Shown: positions 42,335 to 53,408, counted from the stretch's first letter. The stretch is 64,000 nucleotides of DNA from Pterobdella sp. o SKG-2022 (GCA_964035795.1 OZ038321.1:9700294-9764293); one strand, 5' to 3'. Translations and numbers: made by a program. The notes: generated from the sequence alone by a model not told the origin.

Positions 42335-42810
42335 ATTTTGTGACATTGTCTGCGTTTTCAAGAATCCAAGTTTTCGTCAAAGCAATAATGTCAAGTTTAA
42401 GAGAAAGGATAGTATCGAGTATAATAGAAGACTTACTACGAGTAGACCTAGGATTGAGGAGAGCGAATTTAGTAGACAAAGGTACATTGTGGACTTTAGG
42501 ATGAGAGGCTGACCATCATTCCCAAGCCGTACGTCCCATCTTGAGTCGCACTTGTTGTCTATAAAGGAGACAAGAGGAGGATGATGTGACGTGGTCATGG
42601 CAAGAGCGCTTTGATTTAAAGCAGGGAACACATAAGGAAGGAGAGGTTTCAGGACAGTTGTCAGACCAATGGTCTTTGCCGCAGTGCTCACATACTCTAG
42701 GATTGTGGCACTTAGTTATGTTATGACTATAAGTCTGACAATTCAGACATCTAGTTGGATGGATGTGAGAGTGGAAAGGGAATCTTCCAAAAGTAAGATG
42801 TACATTCTTG
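42335..42810 (-). pseudogene. CR1/L2-like ORF1 zinc knuckles and endonuclease start
   Basis: Minus strand: HPTRCLNCQTYSHNITKCHN, PRVCEHCGKDHWSDNCPETS, CVPCFKSKRSCHDH, then after a stop FALTKTWILENADNVTKYDM (LTETW changed to LTKTW, losing the catalytic Glu). The Cys/His series C..C....HN..KC and C..CGKDH...NC is a zinc-knuckle ORF1 end. Its upstream side is fused in frame to a different LINE's RT C-terminus (see 42815-44115). Confidence 0.8.
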
Positions 42811-42814
42811 GACT

Positions 42815-44115
42815 TGTTCAGTATGGGAGTCGTTGCGGCTTTTCCAATGCGTTTGCTGATCTCTGTATCCAGCGATAACGAGTCTGTTGCTGTTGAGACT
42901 AAATACTGGAACTGGTTGACAATTTCCAGTTTATGCTCGTTTATTCTGATGGAAGGTGGCAATGGTATTGCTTGGCCCATTACCTGAGTCTTCTTAAGAC
43001 TAATGGTCAGACTGAACAGATTGCATGCGTTTGACAAACGGTCCATTTATCGCTACAAACCATTCTGAGTACGAGAGGCAATCGCTGCGTCGTCTGCAAA
43101 AAGCAAGTCTCTGACTGTGACTTTGCTTATCTTCGACTTGGAGTGTAAACGAGCGATGTTGAAGAGGCGGCCATCTGTTCTTGTGTGGAGGTAGACACCG
43201 TCGCTTGATGTTTGAAAGGCATGCTTCAGTAGCAAAGCAAAGAAGATGCCAAAAAGGGTGGGTGCAAGTACGCAACCTTGTTTCCCACCGCTCTTAATTC
43301 CAAATGCGCTTGAGATGTCGCCAACAAACTGTACGGTACTCAGCATGCCATCATGAAAGGACCTAATCAGACTCAACAGCTTTGGTGGGCAGCCAATAAT
43401 GGGCAGTATTTTGAAGAGACCATCTCTACTGACTAGGTCAAACGCTTTAGTCAAGTCAATGAAAGCAAGGTATAGTGGTTGGTTTTGCTCTCGGAATTTT
43501 TCTTGTAGTTGGCGTGATAAGAAAATTATGTCAACAGTCAACCTTTTTGAGCTGAAACCACATTGTGATTCTCACTTCCAGTACTTGAAATCTCCGCAGA
43601 ATGATCCGTGCAAACAGCTTGCCAACGATGATCAAGATTGAAATGCCTCTGTAATTATAGCAGTCGCTGTGGAATCTCTTGTTCTTATAGAGAGTAATGA
43701 TGTTTGCGTCTCTCATATCTTGGGGTACTTCACCTTCTTTCCAGCATTTGAGCAGTAGATTGTGCAGCGGTTCCAGAAGGCTCGATTTGCCAGCTTTGAT
43801 CACTTCCCCTGGAATGCAGTCTTTGTCTGGAGCTTTCCTTAAGGGAAGTTGATTATTGCTTTTGAAACATCTTCAAGAGATGGGGGGTCATCAAGCTCCT
43901 GCAGTGTTGTGAGACGTTCTATGGCATCAAGCGCAGACTGACTAACTGTGTTCTCCCTTGAATAGAGCTCGGAGTAGTGTTCTAGCCATTTTTCAAGTTG
44001 TTTGGTCTTGTCGGATATTATATCTTCTGACTGAGACTTGAGTGGAGCACTTTTAGAGATGGTTGGGCCAACTGCTTTTTTGATACCGTCGTACATAGCT
44101 TTGATGTTGCCTGTA
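42815..44115 (-). pseudogene. APE-type LINE RT, interrupted at 3' side by CR1/L2-like LINE
   Basis: Minus strand from about 44115: DGIKKAVGPTISKSAPLKSQ, KTKQLEKWLEHYSELYS, LDAIERL, then LLEPLHNLLLKCWKEGEVPQ, ANIITLYKNKRF, NYRGISILIIVGKLFARIIL, LAFIDLTKAFDLVSRDGLFK (motif A), GGKQGCVLAPTLFGIFFALL, VRDLLFADDAAIASRTQ (intact FADD), LTISLKKTQVMGQAIP, FQYLVSTATDS. At about 42815 the frame passes without a stop into ILNKSKNVHLTFGRF and the ORF1 zinc knuckles of the other LINE. The 5' end begins at an (AAT)n tract. Two frame breaks (43050 and 43540-43830). Confidence 0.8.
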
Positions 44116-44119
44116 TCTG

Positions 44120-44215
44120 ACGCTTGTAATAAAACTAATAATAATAATAATGGAACTAAGAATAATAATGAAAATAATAATAAATGATGATAATAATAAT
44201 AATAATAATAAGGAG
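44120..44215. repeat. (AAT)n microsatellite
   Basis: Imperfect AAT repeats in two blocks separated by short other sequence. They mark the 5' boundary of the LINE RT piece at 42815-44115. Confidence 0.85.
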
Positions 44216-45355
44216 AATGAACGAAAACTGACCGTGTTACTGAGTTTTGAAAATTGAGTTTTATATAGTTTTTCAACATTTTTTTTACTGAAAAAGTTCA
44301 AAGGCTAGTAAGTATCATTATTAAAATCTTTTTGAAGAGTTTTTTCTCATAATAGCTGCTTTTTGCGTGTTAGTGAATACTTTTTCAGTTACACCTCTAA
44401 ATATATATCTCTAAATATCTCGAAAAGTACTAAATAAAATTTTTTTTAAATAATTAATCATATTTAAAACCATAATTTTGATATTATTTGTCTAAAAAAA
44501 ATTTTTCTGCAATTGGATATTTTTTCTTCCAAAAACTAAAGAATTCATCTTTTGAGGTTTTTTCCTTCATATTTAAATTCAGATTTCTCTATACTTTTTT
44601 ATTAATAAAATTACAAGTTGTAAAATGATTTAAATAAAATTATACTTGAAATTTTATTTTCTCACAATTTCTAAAATATTCAAAAAATTCTCAATACAAG
44701 CGTTGAAATAATACATACCAATTAGACCTATTAGTAACAGTGTTACTAACCAAATCCAACCTAAAAGTTGTTTTTTCTTTTTGCTGTTTGTTCATTCATG
44801 TATATATTTGTAGATTTATTTTTATTAACTAATTTTTGTATTTAATTTATCTTTTCACTATTATTCATCAACTTTTTCATAAATTTTTTTTTTGATTTCA
44901 TTTCATTCCATAACTAAGCTTTTTTTTGCACTTATTTTTCTCTTATATTCTCTTCGTTCTTTTCATCTATTACTCATTAAGCTATCCAGTAAGTATTAAT
45001 TTCTTTTTTTTTTTTTCGCTCAAAACCAAAAAATTTTTTATAATCTCGAGACTGAAAGTTTAGGATAAAACTGAACTTATAGAAACTAAAATAATTAAGC
45101 TTATATACAAAATAGATTTGGAAAAAAAAATACATATATATATATATAAAGAATGAAAATAACATAAATAAGAATATATATTTATAAAAATAACAATTAT
45201 AGGAATAATTTCATAGAAATAACTCAAGATAAAATACTTTGTGCAATTATCTTTAAAAAAACATAATTTCATAAAAATTAAAATAAAAAAAATTAACTTT
45301 TTTAAAGTTCATTTAAAGAATATTAAACTCGAGAGTTTCACTCGCGAAAACCTTT
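44216..45355. other. AT-rich sequence, no gene recognised
   Basis: Very AT-rich and low in complexity, including poly-T blocks and a short TA run near 45132-45147. No coding sequence was recognised. Confidence 0.4.
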
Positions 45356-45359
45356 ACAA

Positions 45360-47125
45360 TTCACAAACAACCAAGATGGTAAAACGTAATAAAAATTTGT
45401 ACAACGGCGACCAGGGAAGTATCAGTAAAGCTGATTCAGCATCACCCGGCAGAGGTTGTGTGAGGGAGCAGAAAAGTGTCAAGAAATATAAATATACTAT
45501 TTTATTACTGCGAAAGTTTATCTAAACTATCCAATCTTTTAAAAAAAAATTAAGAGGTATGGGAAAAAAGAAACTCCTAGTTAGCTAAAAGCATATCAAC
45601 TGACCCAAATAAGATAGCAAGCACACGACGATATATTATAAAAAACGGGCTAATACCAAGAGAAACTTGAAAAAATGTAAAATGACTAGTCCGAACAACT
45701 GTCAAAAATGAAAAAGAAATAAAAGAAAGGGAAAATTCAATCAGCGAAAAAGAGCAGCGCCACAACTATACTACCGCATCGCCAGAAAAAGAAAACACAG
45801 CTACACTATCTGAGTGGATGTGAAGCAACAGATAGCCACAGGCCAAAAATGTGAAAAAATTACTGAAGAAAACAAAAGAAGCATTGCAAAATATGCCGAA
45901 CTGGAAAACACCGGGTACAGATCAAATTCCAAACTTTTGGCTGAAAAAGCTCAGCGCAAGCCACTCGTTCCTAGCTAATGCTCTGAATGAAATAATGGAA
46001 AATTCCAACAAGGGTCCAGAGTGGTCAACAGAAGGGAACACATATTTAGTGGCAAAAGAGCAAAACACGCAAGATCCAAAGAACTTTCGCCCGATCACAT
46101 GTCTACCCACCATTTATAAAACATTGACGTCGATATTAGCAAAAAAAACTTACTCTTACTTGGAAAATTTTCAACTGTTACCGGAAAAACAAAAGGGCTG
46201 CAGAGTAGGTTCATTTGAAAGCAAGGATCAACTGCTAATAAATCGGATGATCACAGAAATCACAAAAAATAAAAAAAGCGCTCTATCTCAAGCATGGATA
46301 AAGCTTTTGACAGTGTACCACACATGGATTTTAGAAGTCATTAAGATGTATGAAATTCAACCACAGATTTTTGAATTCATCATGCACACCATGCCTCGAT
46401 GGAAAATAAATCTAGGACTGAGACACATGAAGGAAAATATGGAAATTCCTGGGATCAAAATAAAGACAAGGATTTTACAAAGAGATTCATTGTCACTTCT
46501 TCTTTTCTATCTCTCTCTTTGCCCTCTGAGTATTCTCTTGAATGGAATAAACTTTTCGTCTATACATGTAGGCAAAGCTAAAAAAGAAATCAGATTTAAC
46601 CATCTATTCTACATGGATGATCTGAAACGTTACAGCAAATCAGACTCTGATTTGAGATCGTTCCTTAGAATAGTCAAAAAGTTTAGCGATGACATTAAAA
46701 TGCAATTTGGTTTAGAAAATGTGTAAACAAAGGTAGAATGGTGAGAAGCTCCAACATCAGGTGGAATGAGCACAGGCACATCTAATACCAAATTGTACAA
46801 TATCTAGGGGTAAAAGAGTCATCCAAAGTACACCACAAAAAAATAAGGGGAATTAAAAAATGCATATTACAGAAGGTTAAGAATGATACTGGGTACAGAA
46901 CTGAGCTCGCTAAATAAAATCATGGCAATAAATAGCTTGGCTATACCAATTTTATCCTATAGCTTTGGCGTGGTGAACTGGTCAAAAACTGATGTACAAG
47001 GAATAGACAGAAAAACAAAGATAATACTGGCAATGTTCAAAATGCATCACCTTCGAGCTGACAGAAAAACTCTTTGTTTCTAGATCAGAAAGAGGAAGAT
47101 TGATGCAGCTAGAAGCGACTTGAAA
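45360..47125 (+). pseudogene. R2/R4/NeSL-like LINE: N-terminal scrap, RT and post-RT region
   Basis: The start has MVKRNKNLYNGDQGSISKAD (45377), similar in style to the N-terminus at 60.9 kb. A linker follows and then a 291-residue frame (45851-46726): LQNMPNWKTPGTDQIPNFWL, GNTYLVAKEQN, FRPITCLPTIYKTLTSILAK, LPEKQKGCRVGSFESKDQLL, AWIKLLTVYHTW, RDSLSLLLFYLSLCPLSILL (QGDSLSP changed), NHLFYMDDLKRYSKSDSDLR (intact YMDD). Motif A (DKAFDSVPH) is encoded by the same bases in another frame, so two compensating shifts surround it. The post-RT part reads IMAINSLAIPILSYSFGVVN. It ends before the CCHC/endonuclease. Confidence 0.8.
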
Positions 47126-47299
47126 ATGTTACGCTGTTAACGAAAAGCTTCGTATTTTAATAAACTTTCTTTGTAATTAAAGTTGCTGTAAATATTTATT
47201 TCAAAGGATCTTTATTTATCTTCTTTCTTGTTATTCTAAATCATTCTTTGGTTTTTTATTTTTTTTTTGTTAAAAGAGAATCTCATGCTTTTGATTTCA

Positions 47300-48045
47300 C
47301 TGCCATTTGGGGATCATTGTAACCATTGTTAAATCTTGCTTCCGTATCTCAAGGCTCTCCCTTATTGTTAGGTTTCTTTGTAAGTTATTTTTGTTTTTTT
47401 TTGGAATATTTTAATTATTTTTGGCTTCTCCCAATCTATATGTCCTGTTGTGCAGCTTCTCGCATGCTTGCTTATGCATGTTCATCTAACATGTTTGACT
47501 CAACATCAGTCTTGTGTTGTTTCATTCTACAAGGTTATGTTGACCCTTGTTTGTCCGATGTATACTTTTTTCGGATCACAACTGCAATTTAGGTTGTAAA
47601 CACCTTTTTTTGCAATTTTTTTTTATTTTTTTGTTTATGGCACAAGATGTTTACCAGTTTTGTACTTGAATTGGTGTGAAAGGCTACATGATTATCTGTG
47701 AAAACTTTTTTTAATTGGTGGTTTAAGTTTTTTATGTATGCTAATGAAACCCATGTAGTTTTTTTTATTGTATTGTTTTTTTGTCTATTACTTTATCTCA
47801 ATCTGTCAGTATATTTCTCTATTTTATTTTTTGATCTATAAGCTTCAATAATTCGTTTCACCTTTTTTTTGTTGAAATTATTATCTTCAAAATTATTTTG
47901 CTAAAATTCCATTTCAGTTCTCCAAACTGCTCATTGGAACATATTTTATGGGCTCTGAATAAAGCTCCTTTTAGTACCTCTGTCAACGTGTTTAGCTTTT
48001 GATTGGAATTTGATTTGTCAGGCCTGTGTTGGACTTCTTCTTGTA
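47300..48045 (-). pseudogene. Penelope-like element: linker and GIY-YIG endonuclease
   Basis: Minus strand from about 47760: WVSLAYIKNLNHQLKKVFTD then NHVAFHTNSSTKLVNILCH (linker after the RT thumb), then GVYNLNCSCDPKKVYIGQTR, VNI, frame break, MKQHKTDVESNMLDEHA and SKHARSCTTGHIDW, and a final RKPNNKGESLEIRKQ-like segment. GVY...........YIGQTR is the GIY-YIG core, the Cys-x-Cys insert (NCSC) is characteristic of Penelope-like endonucleases, and the His/Cys cluster and E of ESLEI complete the domain. One frameshift lies just after VNI. This is the most complete endonuclease of its class in the window. Confidence 0.75.
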
Positions 48046-48054
48046 TACTGTTGA

Positions 48055-48130
48055 GCGTAATGTAATGCGGTATTTATAAAGCGCTTTTCCTTTTAGATCA
48101 AAGCGCTTGCTACAATATATGCTATAATAT
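48055..48130 (-). repeat. CR1/L2-type 3' end stem-loop, copy 1
   Basis: Minus strand reads gcaagcgctttgatct, then ggaaaagcgctttataaa, then taccgcattacatta. AGCGCTTTGATC...GGAAAAGCGCT can fold as a stem-loop and is followed by a short repeat (catta). This is a common form of CR1/L2 LINE and derived SINE 3' ends. A second copy is at 51915-51980. Confidence 0.65.
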
Positions 48131-48312
48131 TTGCTAAAATAGTCTGAGTTTGTGATTATAGTGTTTAAATAACATTATTGCTTAACGATGGACATGTTTC
48201 GTTGAATAAAGTTTGTCTTCGCCTAACTCTAATTTTTTTGTTTGGCCTATTTGAATCCGACTTATGCAAAGTTTACTGTATTTACAAAACTCAAGCTTTC
48301 CGTCATAAGTTT

Positions 48313-49133
48313 TACGCCAATCGAATGGCGGCTCAAATAGTCGATTTTTATACTTAAAAACTACATAACTCAGTTTAAAATGTCAAAATATTATTACTTA
48401 AAATAATTTCGCAATTTTATTTCAAAATTTGATAACAATACAATAAAATACATAAACTACTTATTTTGGGATGATTTCGGGTTTTTTGCTTTCCATAGAA
48501 AGAAGATGAATTGTGAACATCAACAATTTCATCTTATGCAACGACAAAAATTACAAAGATAAACACTTCATGGTTTTTTTGGGGGTAATAAAGGCTGGCA
48601 TTACTTGGATGAAAATTCTATAAAAGACAAAAAAAAAATATCATCATTTAATTAATATAATAAAATTTAACAATAAAGAAAAAGATAAGCAATTTCTGGT
48701 TTCAATTGTGATGATGTGGAAGTCCCATTGAAGAAAAAAGATGAAAACAATGAAGTTGTTCAAATTTTGTCTAAAATTAACATTTTACTGCTAAAAATTT
48801 CTTATTTAAAGTTTTATCTATATATATTTTTTCGTTTATTATCACAGATTTAATTATTTTTATACATTCATAAAATCAACTCAGTTTTCTAAATTTCATT
48901 TACATAAGTATTATTATGGTTACTTTTGTTTCAAACAACAGACTTTTTTCATATAATCTTAGTTAACTGCTTTTTTCATTTAGTTATACTTGCATAGTTT
49001 TTTTTAAATTGTCATATCTAAGAAAACTTACATTACCTTACATTGCATTCAAAGTTCATAATATTCAGTGGTCTAGAAACTCCTGTAATTAATTCAATTA
49101 TAATCATACTCTTAATTGATTCGATTTGAATTG
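48313..49133. mobile_element. Partial copy of the long-TIR DNA transposon
   Basis: From gccaatcgaatggcgg onward it matches the interior of the element at 9124-11043 nearly base for base (48340-48760 against 10250-10680), then the right terminal repeat, ending with gattcgatttgaa near 49133. The left half, including the left terminal repeat, is absent. The high identity suggests recent activity. Confidence 0.85.
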
Positions 49134-50195
49134 ATAACCTTACCAAGTACGTGATAATGTAACACATGCATCAAAGATCTTCACACCTTATAAAAAAACT
49201 CAAGTAGACTGTAATTTTTCAATCTATTCATTTATTAATGAAAATTAATTGAAACAATAAAAACTGTTTGAATTTTGAGTTCCAATTTACTTAAAGTGAA
49301 ACTTTCATCGTAAAAAATTAAAAAGAAAATATCATTTTAATTGAAACCAAAAAATACAAAATGAAAGGACTTTTTAAGAAAATTTTTATTCATAACTTTA
49401 TCGTGAAATAATTATGGAGCTAATTTCGTACAATGAGTTTTATAGAGGCATTGTTTCTGTAAAATAAACCATTAAATTTCAACAAAAAATCATTGAATTT
49501 TGACTTGCATATTGTGGTTTGTATAAAATATTCGGTTAATTATGCCCATTTATTTTTGAATTTTTTAATAAAACTTTTTTAAAATTTTATTTCAATTTTC
49601 TAAATACAAAAAAAAAGGCTTTGTCGTAAAAGTTAGATCACGAAGAAGCTTCTGAGAAAGAAATTTATACACAAAAAGTATCTTTTGAATAAGAGATTTA
49701 AAATAAATAAATAAAAAATTAATAAAATAATCATTAGTTAGCATTTGAAAAATTTATCCTTTGTTTGAATTTGAGCAATACACGTAATATAGTGAGGTGA
49801 GTTCAAGTATTTCAATCAAATTAAGAATGATTTTATTGAAGAATAATTTGATTTTTCATCAATTGTACCCAAATTTAAATTCTTCCACAATTGACACCAC
49901 AAAACACGTGCTTTAACTATCATTATCATATATAGTAAAAATTATTAGAATATCCAGTTAATCTTATGAATTGTAATAAATAAATAAATAATATTATATA
50001 AATTAATAATTATATATAAATATACTTGAAGGTTAGTTTTGATTTAGTTTATGTTGAGCAAAATCCAACTATCAATAATTTCAACAGTTAAAATTATGTA
50101 CTTTTGTTTCAAATCAACACAAAGCTCCCAACAAATTATTTAATGAACACTGAGAAGTAGTATCAACAAGCTTTGTCGTGTTTTTGCATTACTTT
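49134..50195. other. AT-rich sequence, no gene recognised
   Basis: About 1 kb of low-complexity AT-rich DNA. No repeat partner or reading frame of interest was found. Confidence 0.4.
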
Positions 50196-50199
50196 CTTG

Positions 50200-50560
50200 G
50201 AGCTCTAATTAAGAAGTCGACCATAAAGTCGTCTTTAACTGAGGTCCTATAAAACTTAGGAGCGTTAAACCAGATATCGTTTACCATCATATTCGAAACA
50301 GCATACATAAAAAAATAATTAAATTGTGCATTTTTTGTCTACTAAATGTAATTATGGCATTTGTTTTTCATTCTATCAGTTAAGAACTAAGGCTGATTTA
50401 TAAACCGATACTTTATCTTTGTTTATAAAAGGCCGTAACATACCTTCATAGCTCACAAACACTTTTACAGTTTCTAGCCTCGTCTACAAACAAAATTTTT
50501 CATTTTCAGCAAGTCATATACCTTCTGAAAAACTGAGTTACCGAAGAATGCCAGCTTGAC
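50200..50560 (-). pseudogene. Decayed coding remnant, possibly a transposase
   Basis: Minus strand pieces read VKVFVSYEGMLRPFINKDKV then SVYKSALVLN, and, after a gap with stops, NYFFMYAVSNMMVNDIWFNA and SVKDDFMVDFLIRAPRK-stop. The first resembles the early catalytic segment of some piggyBac transposases (vs.dEgMlpFkGr.sfkvY), and the second the end of a catalytic core followed by a C-terminal k.Fm..l. The match is weak. Confidence 0.25.
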
Positions 50561-50869
50561 GAGCATCGTGGAGATTTATTATTTTCTACAGCCCATCACC
50601 GATTTTTCTCAGTTAAAAGTTCAATTTTCAATTACAAAGTTTACCAAACCGATATGTCAAACTATGAAAAAAACAACAGCCTATGTGCCTTAAGTGACAC
50701 GACTAGGGTTTGGAAACCTTACGTGCTAAAAACGCTTTACACATGCACGTGTTGAGTATGGTATATACATCTAGTACACCGTGGTTATTTGAAAAAAACA
50801 TGTAAAAAGCTCAAATGAAATCTGCTAGAGTAATAACAGCTGGTACATATATTCTAGCAGCATTTGATC

Positions 50870-51112
50870 TATGATGTAATTCTTTGTATATTGTCAACAA
50901 TTTTCTAGTTTTCCTATCAAGATATTCGAGCTCTTCCTTGTTCCACTACACATCCAGCACTATATCGCAATGTGGCAACAGCCCAAGCATTAATACCTTT
51001 GGTTAAATTACCACTGTTCAATTTTGTTTTCAGTATTTTTTAAACTCTTCTTAGGTGTTCTGCTTTGACTATGTTTTTGGTTTCAGTGGATTTTAGCTCG
51101 TCTCCTTTAAGT
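50870..51112 (-). pseudogene. R2/R4/NeSL-like LINE post-RT fragment, minus strand
   Basis: Minus strand: LGLLKGDELKSTETKNIVKA then EHLRRV, ILKTKLNSGNLTKGINAWAV and ATLRYSAGCVVEQGRARILR, ENQKIVDN. The string LN..N..kgINaWAVa.lRYSAGv.......l...dRk corresponds to IMAINTWVEAIFRYSAGVLD at 57.96 kb, the region after the RT in this class. One stop interrupts it. It ends where the CR1/L2-like RT piece (51107-51790) begins. Confidence 0.65.
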
Positions 51113-51790
51113 AAACCAAGATTTTTGAGAAGCGCCATAAAAAAAAAGAAAAAAAAAAAAAGATTTGTTAAAAGTTATAATATATTGAATGGTTAGATAA
51201 ATAAGACGTAAGCCAAGAAAGATAGAAGCCAGAAAGACTAAAATAAAGTCAAGATGTTGAATAAGAAGTGAGTAGTCTACAGTATCAAATGCAGAAAAAT
51301 TTGAGAAAAAGAAAAAAATATAGTTTACCATAATTAAAAGTTAGAAAACAACATCAGAAAGTTTCAAAAAACCGGTTTCAGTAAATAAGCTGCTCAAAAG
51401 CCAGATTGTGTGTGAGAAAGAAAGTTTTTGGAAATAACAAAGTAAGATAGTTGAAAATAACTAGCTTTTTCATGAAATTCAAAAAAAAGTGTCAGAAAAA
51501 GGACTGTAACTAGAGAGGATATAAGGGTCGAGAGAAAGATTTTTCAAAACTGGATTGATAATAGAAAAATCACAAAAAAAAATATTCGAGGCAAAAGACA
51601 GTCTCAACAGATCGTAAAAAACTGTTCTATTGAGTACAACACCCAGCCTAACAACTAGGTCGTTTACGAATGATTTGGCACCACCACATTGGCTAAAAAA
51701 GGGTTTTTTCAAAGCATTTGCACGGACAGTAAACGTAATAAAAGAGCTTTTTGCTGTGGTTTAACCTTCTCTGAAACCGAAAAACCGGTC
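51107..51790 (-). pseudogene. CR1/L2-like LINE RT fragment
   Basis: Minus strand from 51790: NIFFCDFSIINPVLKNLSLD, PYILSSYSPFS (RPIS changed to SPFS), then, after a break, FSAFDTVDYSLLIQHLDF (motif A FD.VD) and LRLIYLTIQYI. The order matches the first half of a CR1/L2-type RT (k.i.vi.PvLKk.sLDP..l..YrPiS, then SAFDTVDh..Ll..L). The catalytic YADD part is missing and the sequence is AT-degraded. Confidence 0.6.
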
Positions 51791-51859
51791 TTGCGGAGAG
51801 TATATGCACCTTTCGACGTGGTGGCTCGAACAAAATCGTTGTATATTTCGAAAAAAATA

Positions 51860-52150
51860 CTGTCTTAGAAACGTTTAGTCATAATCCTGCAAATTGTAGC
51901 TACAGAAAAAATGGGAGGGTAATGTAATGCTTTATTTATTAAGCGTTTTGCTCTATAGATCAAAGCGCATGCTACAAATTTAATGTAGTAAAAACACACT
52001 TGAAAGAAAATTAAATGGGAAAAAAGATTGAATAAGATAATGGTCAAAGAAAAAGATTGGGTGAGCAACAATACTGATAGGTTTAACAAAGACTGATGCG
52101 ATGAATACATTTTTTGTGTTGCTAGTAGAATGAGAGAGAGTGGCAATCTT
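51860..52150 (-). pseudogene. CR1/L2-like endonuclease scrap plus 3' stem-loop (copy 2)
   Basis: Between 52150 and 51990 the minus strand reads LPLSHSTSN and FFDHYLIQSFF, resembling the C-terminal endonuclease motif (SH..GN..DLI......DH..I.f). At 51915-51980 it continues into gcatgcgctttgatct....gcaaaacgcttaataaata.agcattacatta, matching the stem-loop at 48055-48130. The junction places a LINE 3' end straight after endonuclease sequence, so an internal deletion or a separate short insertion is likely. Confidence 0.5.
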
Positions 52151-52489
52151 ATTTTTTAGACTTCACAAAGAGTATCATTTGAAGTCACAAATGAGAAATA
52201 ATTATAGATTGTTCAAATATATTCAAAGCTGTTCATTCACCGCTATACGGCTTTCTACCAGTTTCCATAGGTCTCTGTTTTGTTCCAGTTCAACTGCCTG
52301 TTCTATGTTAAATTTTTCTGTTTTTGAATCGTTCTTGATAGTTGTTAAAAGGCTGGTGCTGGGTTATTCACGCTATGTTTTACGGCATTCACTGGTAGTT
52401 TTTTTGGTGGAAAAAAATCATCTATACGCAGAATTTGCCTAATATTTTTCAGCGTCGACTTCTCACGACTTAAGAGGCTAGCTAAACCA
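52151..52489. other. Unassigned sequence
   Basis: Possibly the upstream endonuclease part of the CR1/L2-like piece to its left, but motifs are too eroded to support it. Confidence 0.3.
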
Positions 52490-52868
52490 AAGCATTCACA
52501 CCCACTCCGTCACCACTACACAACTACACCATCCCACTAACAACCATCCTTCTAGACTACTACACCACGCCACTAACACCCACTCATTCACACTACCACT
52601 AGACCTTCCACTATAGAGCACCACGACGCCTATCCTACTACACGACTACACTTTACTACTTCACTTACATCCTATTAGAATACTACACCACCCAACTAAG
52701 ACCCATCTCACTGAACCACCCCACTAACACTCCCCCTCTATTATACAACTACATCACCCCACTACATTATCCCAATAACACCCACCTTCTTACACCATCC
52801 GACTAACACACACTCACTACCACATTACACCATTCCACCAATACTAACCAACCACATCACTCAGAATG
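52490..52868. repeat. Degenerate G-poor minisatellite
   Basis: About 380 bases built of variants of ccactacaccaccc and cccactaacacccac, with other variants such as catcccactaac. The plus strand contains very few G (scattered single ones), giving strong strand asymmetry. No reading frame or clear fixed period was found. It starts sharply after ordinary sequence near 52490 and ends near 52868. Confidence 0.8.
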
Positions 52869-53345
52869 CTAACACATTTTACAAAAAATGTTTCACAAAC
52901 ACCAATCAACACTTACTCAATACAGTGGAATTTTATTAAATTTTTTATAATTCAATTTTTTATTGAACTGATATGTTTATCTTCCAAAAAAGTAGTTTTA
53001 ACCTACAATATTACAGTTGTTGGTAAAATATTTTTTTTTAATTTTTCAAAATTTCTATGAATTTGGAAATTAAATTTTTAATTACTTAATTATTGGATAA
53101 GTTGAATTTTTATTTACTAAAAAACTTAAATTTTTTATTTAGACTTTTAGCACAAAAAAGTGCGCGATTATTTTCTCAAATGTTGGATAATGTAACGCTC
53201 GTAACAAAACATCGTACATTATTTATTTCAATAAAGAGTTTGTATTTGTGATCTTTCGTTCAGGCTTTTTTACTTCATTACATTTTTTTTCATTTTACGA
53301 ATGGTCGTTTAGAATTTTAAATTCATTTTATTATTTCCTAAAGCT
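52869..53345. other. AT-rich sequence, nothing recognised
   Basis: No coding sequence or repeat family was recognised. Confidence 0.4.
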
Positions 53346-53408
53346 TTGAAGTTTCAATTGTTTTACATATTTGGTAAATCCAAATATGTAAAACAATTGA
53401 AACTTCAA
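53346..53408. repeat. Perfect 29-bp inverted repeat with 5-bp loop
   Basis: The arms 53346-53374 and 53380-53408 are exact reverse complements (left arm begins ttgaagtttcaattg, loop taaat). The total length is 63 bases. This is a strong hairpin in DNA or RNA. There is no coding sequence around it. Confidence 0.9.

Noticed and set aside
52490..52868. Telomere-like identity for the C-rich minisatellite
   Set aside because: Units such as ccactaacaccc are not a regular CCCTAA or CCTAA array, so an interstitial telomere call is not supported.
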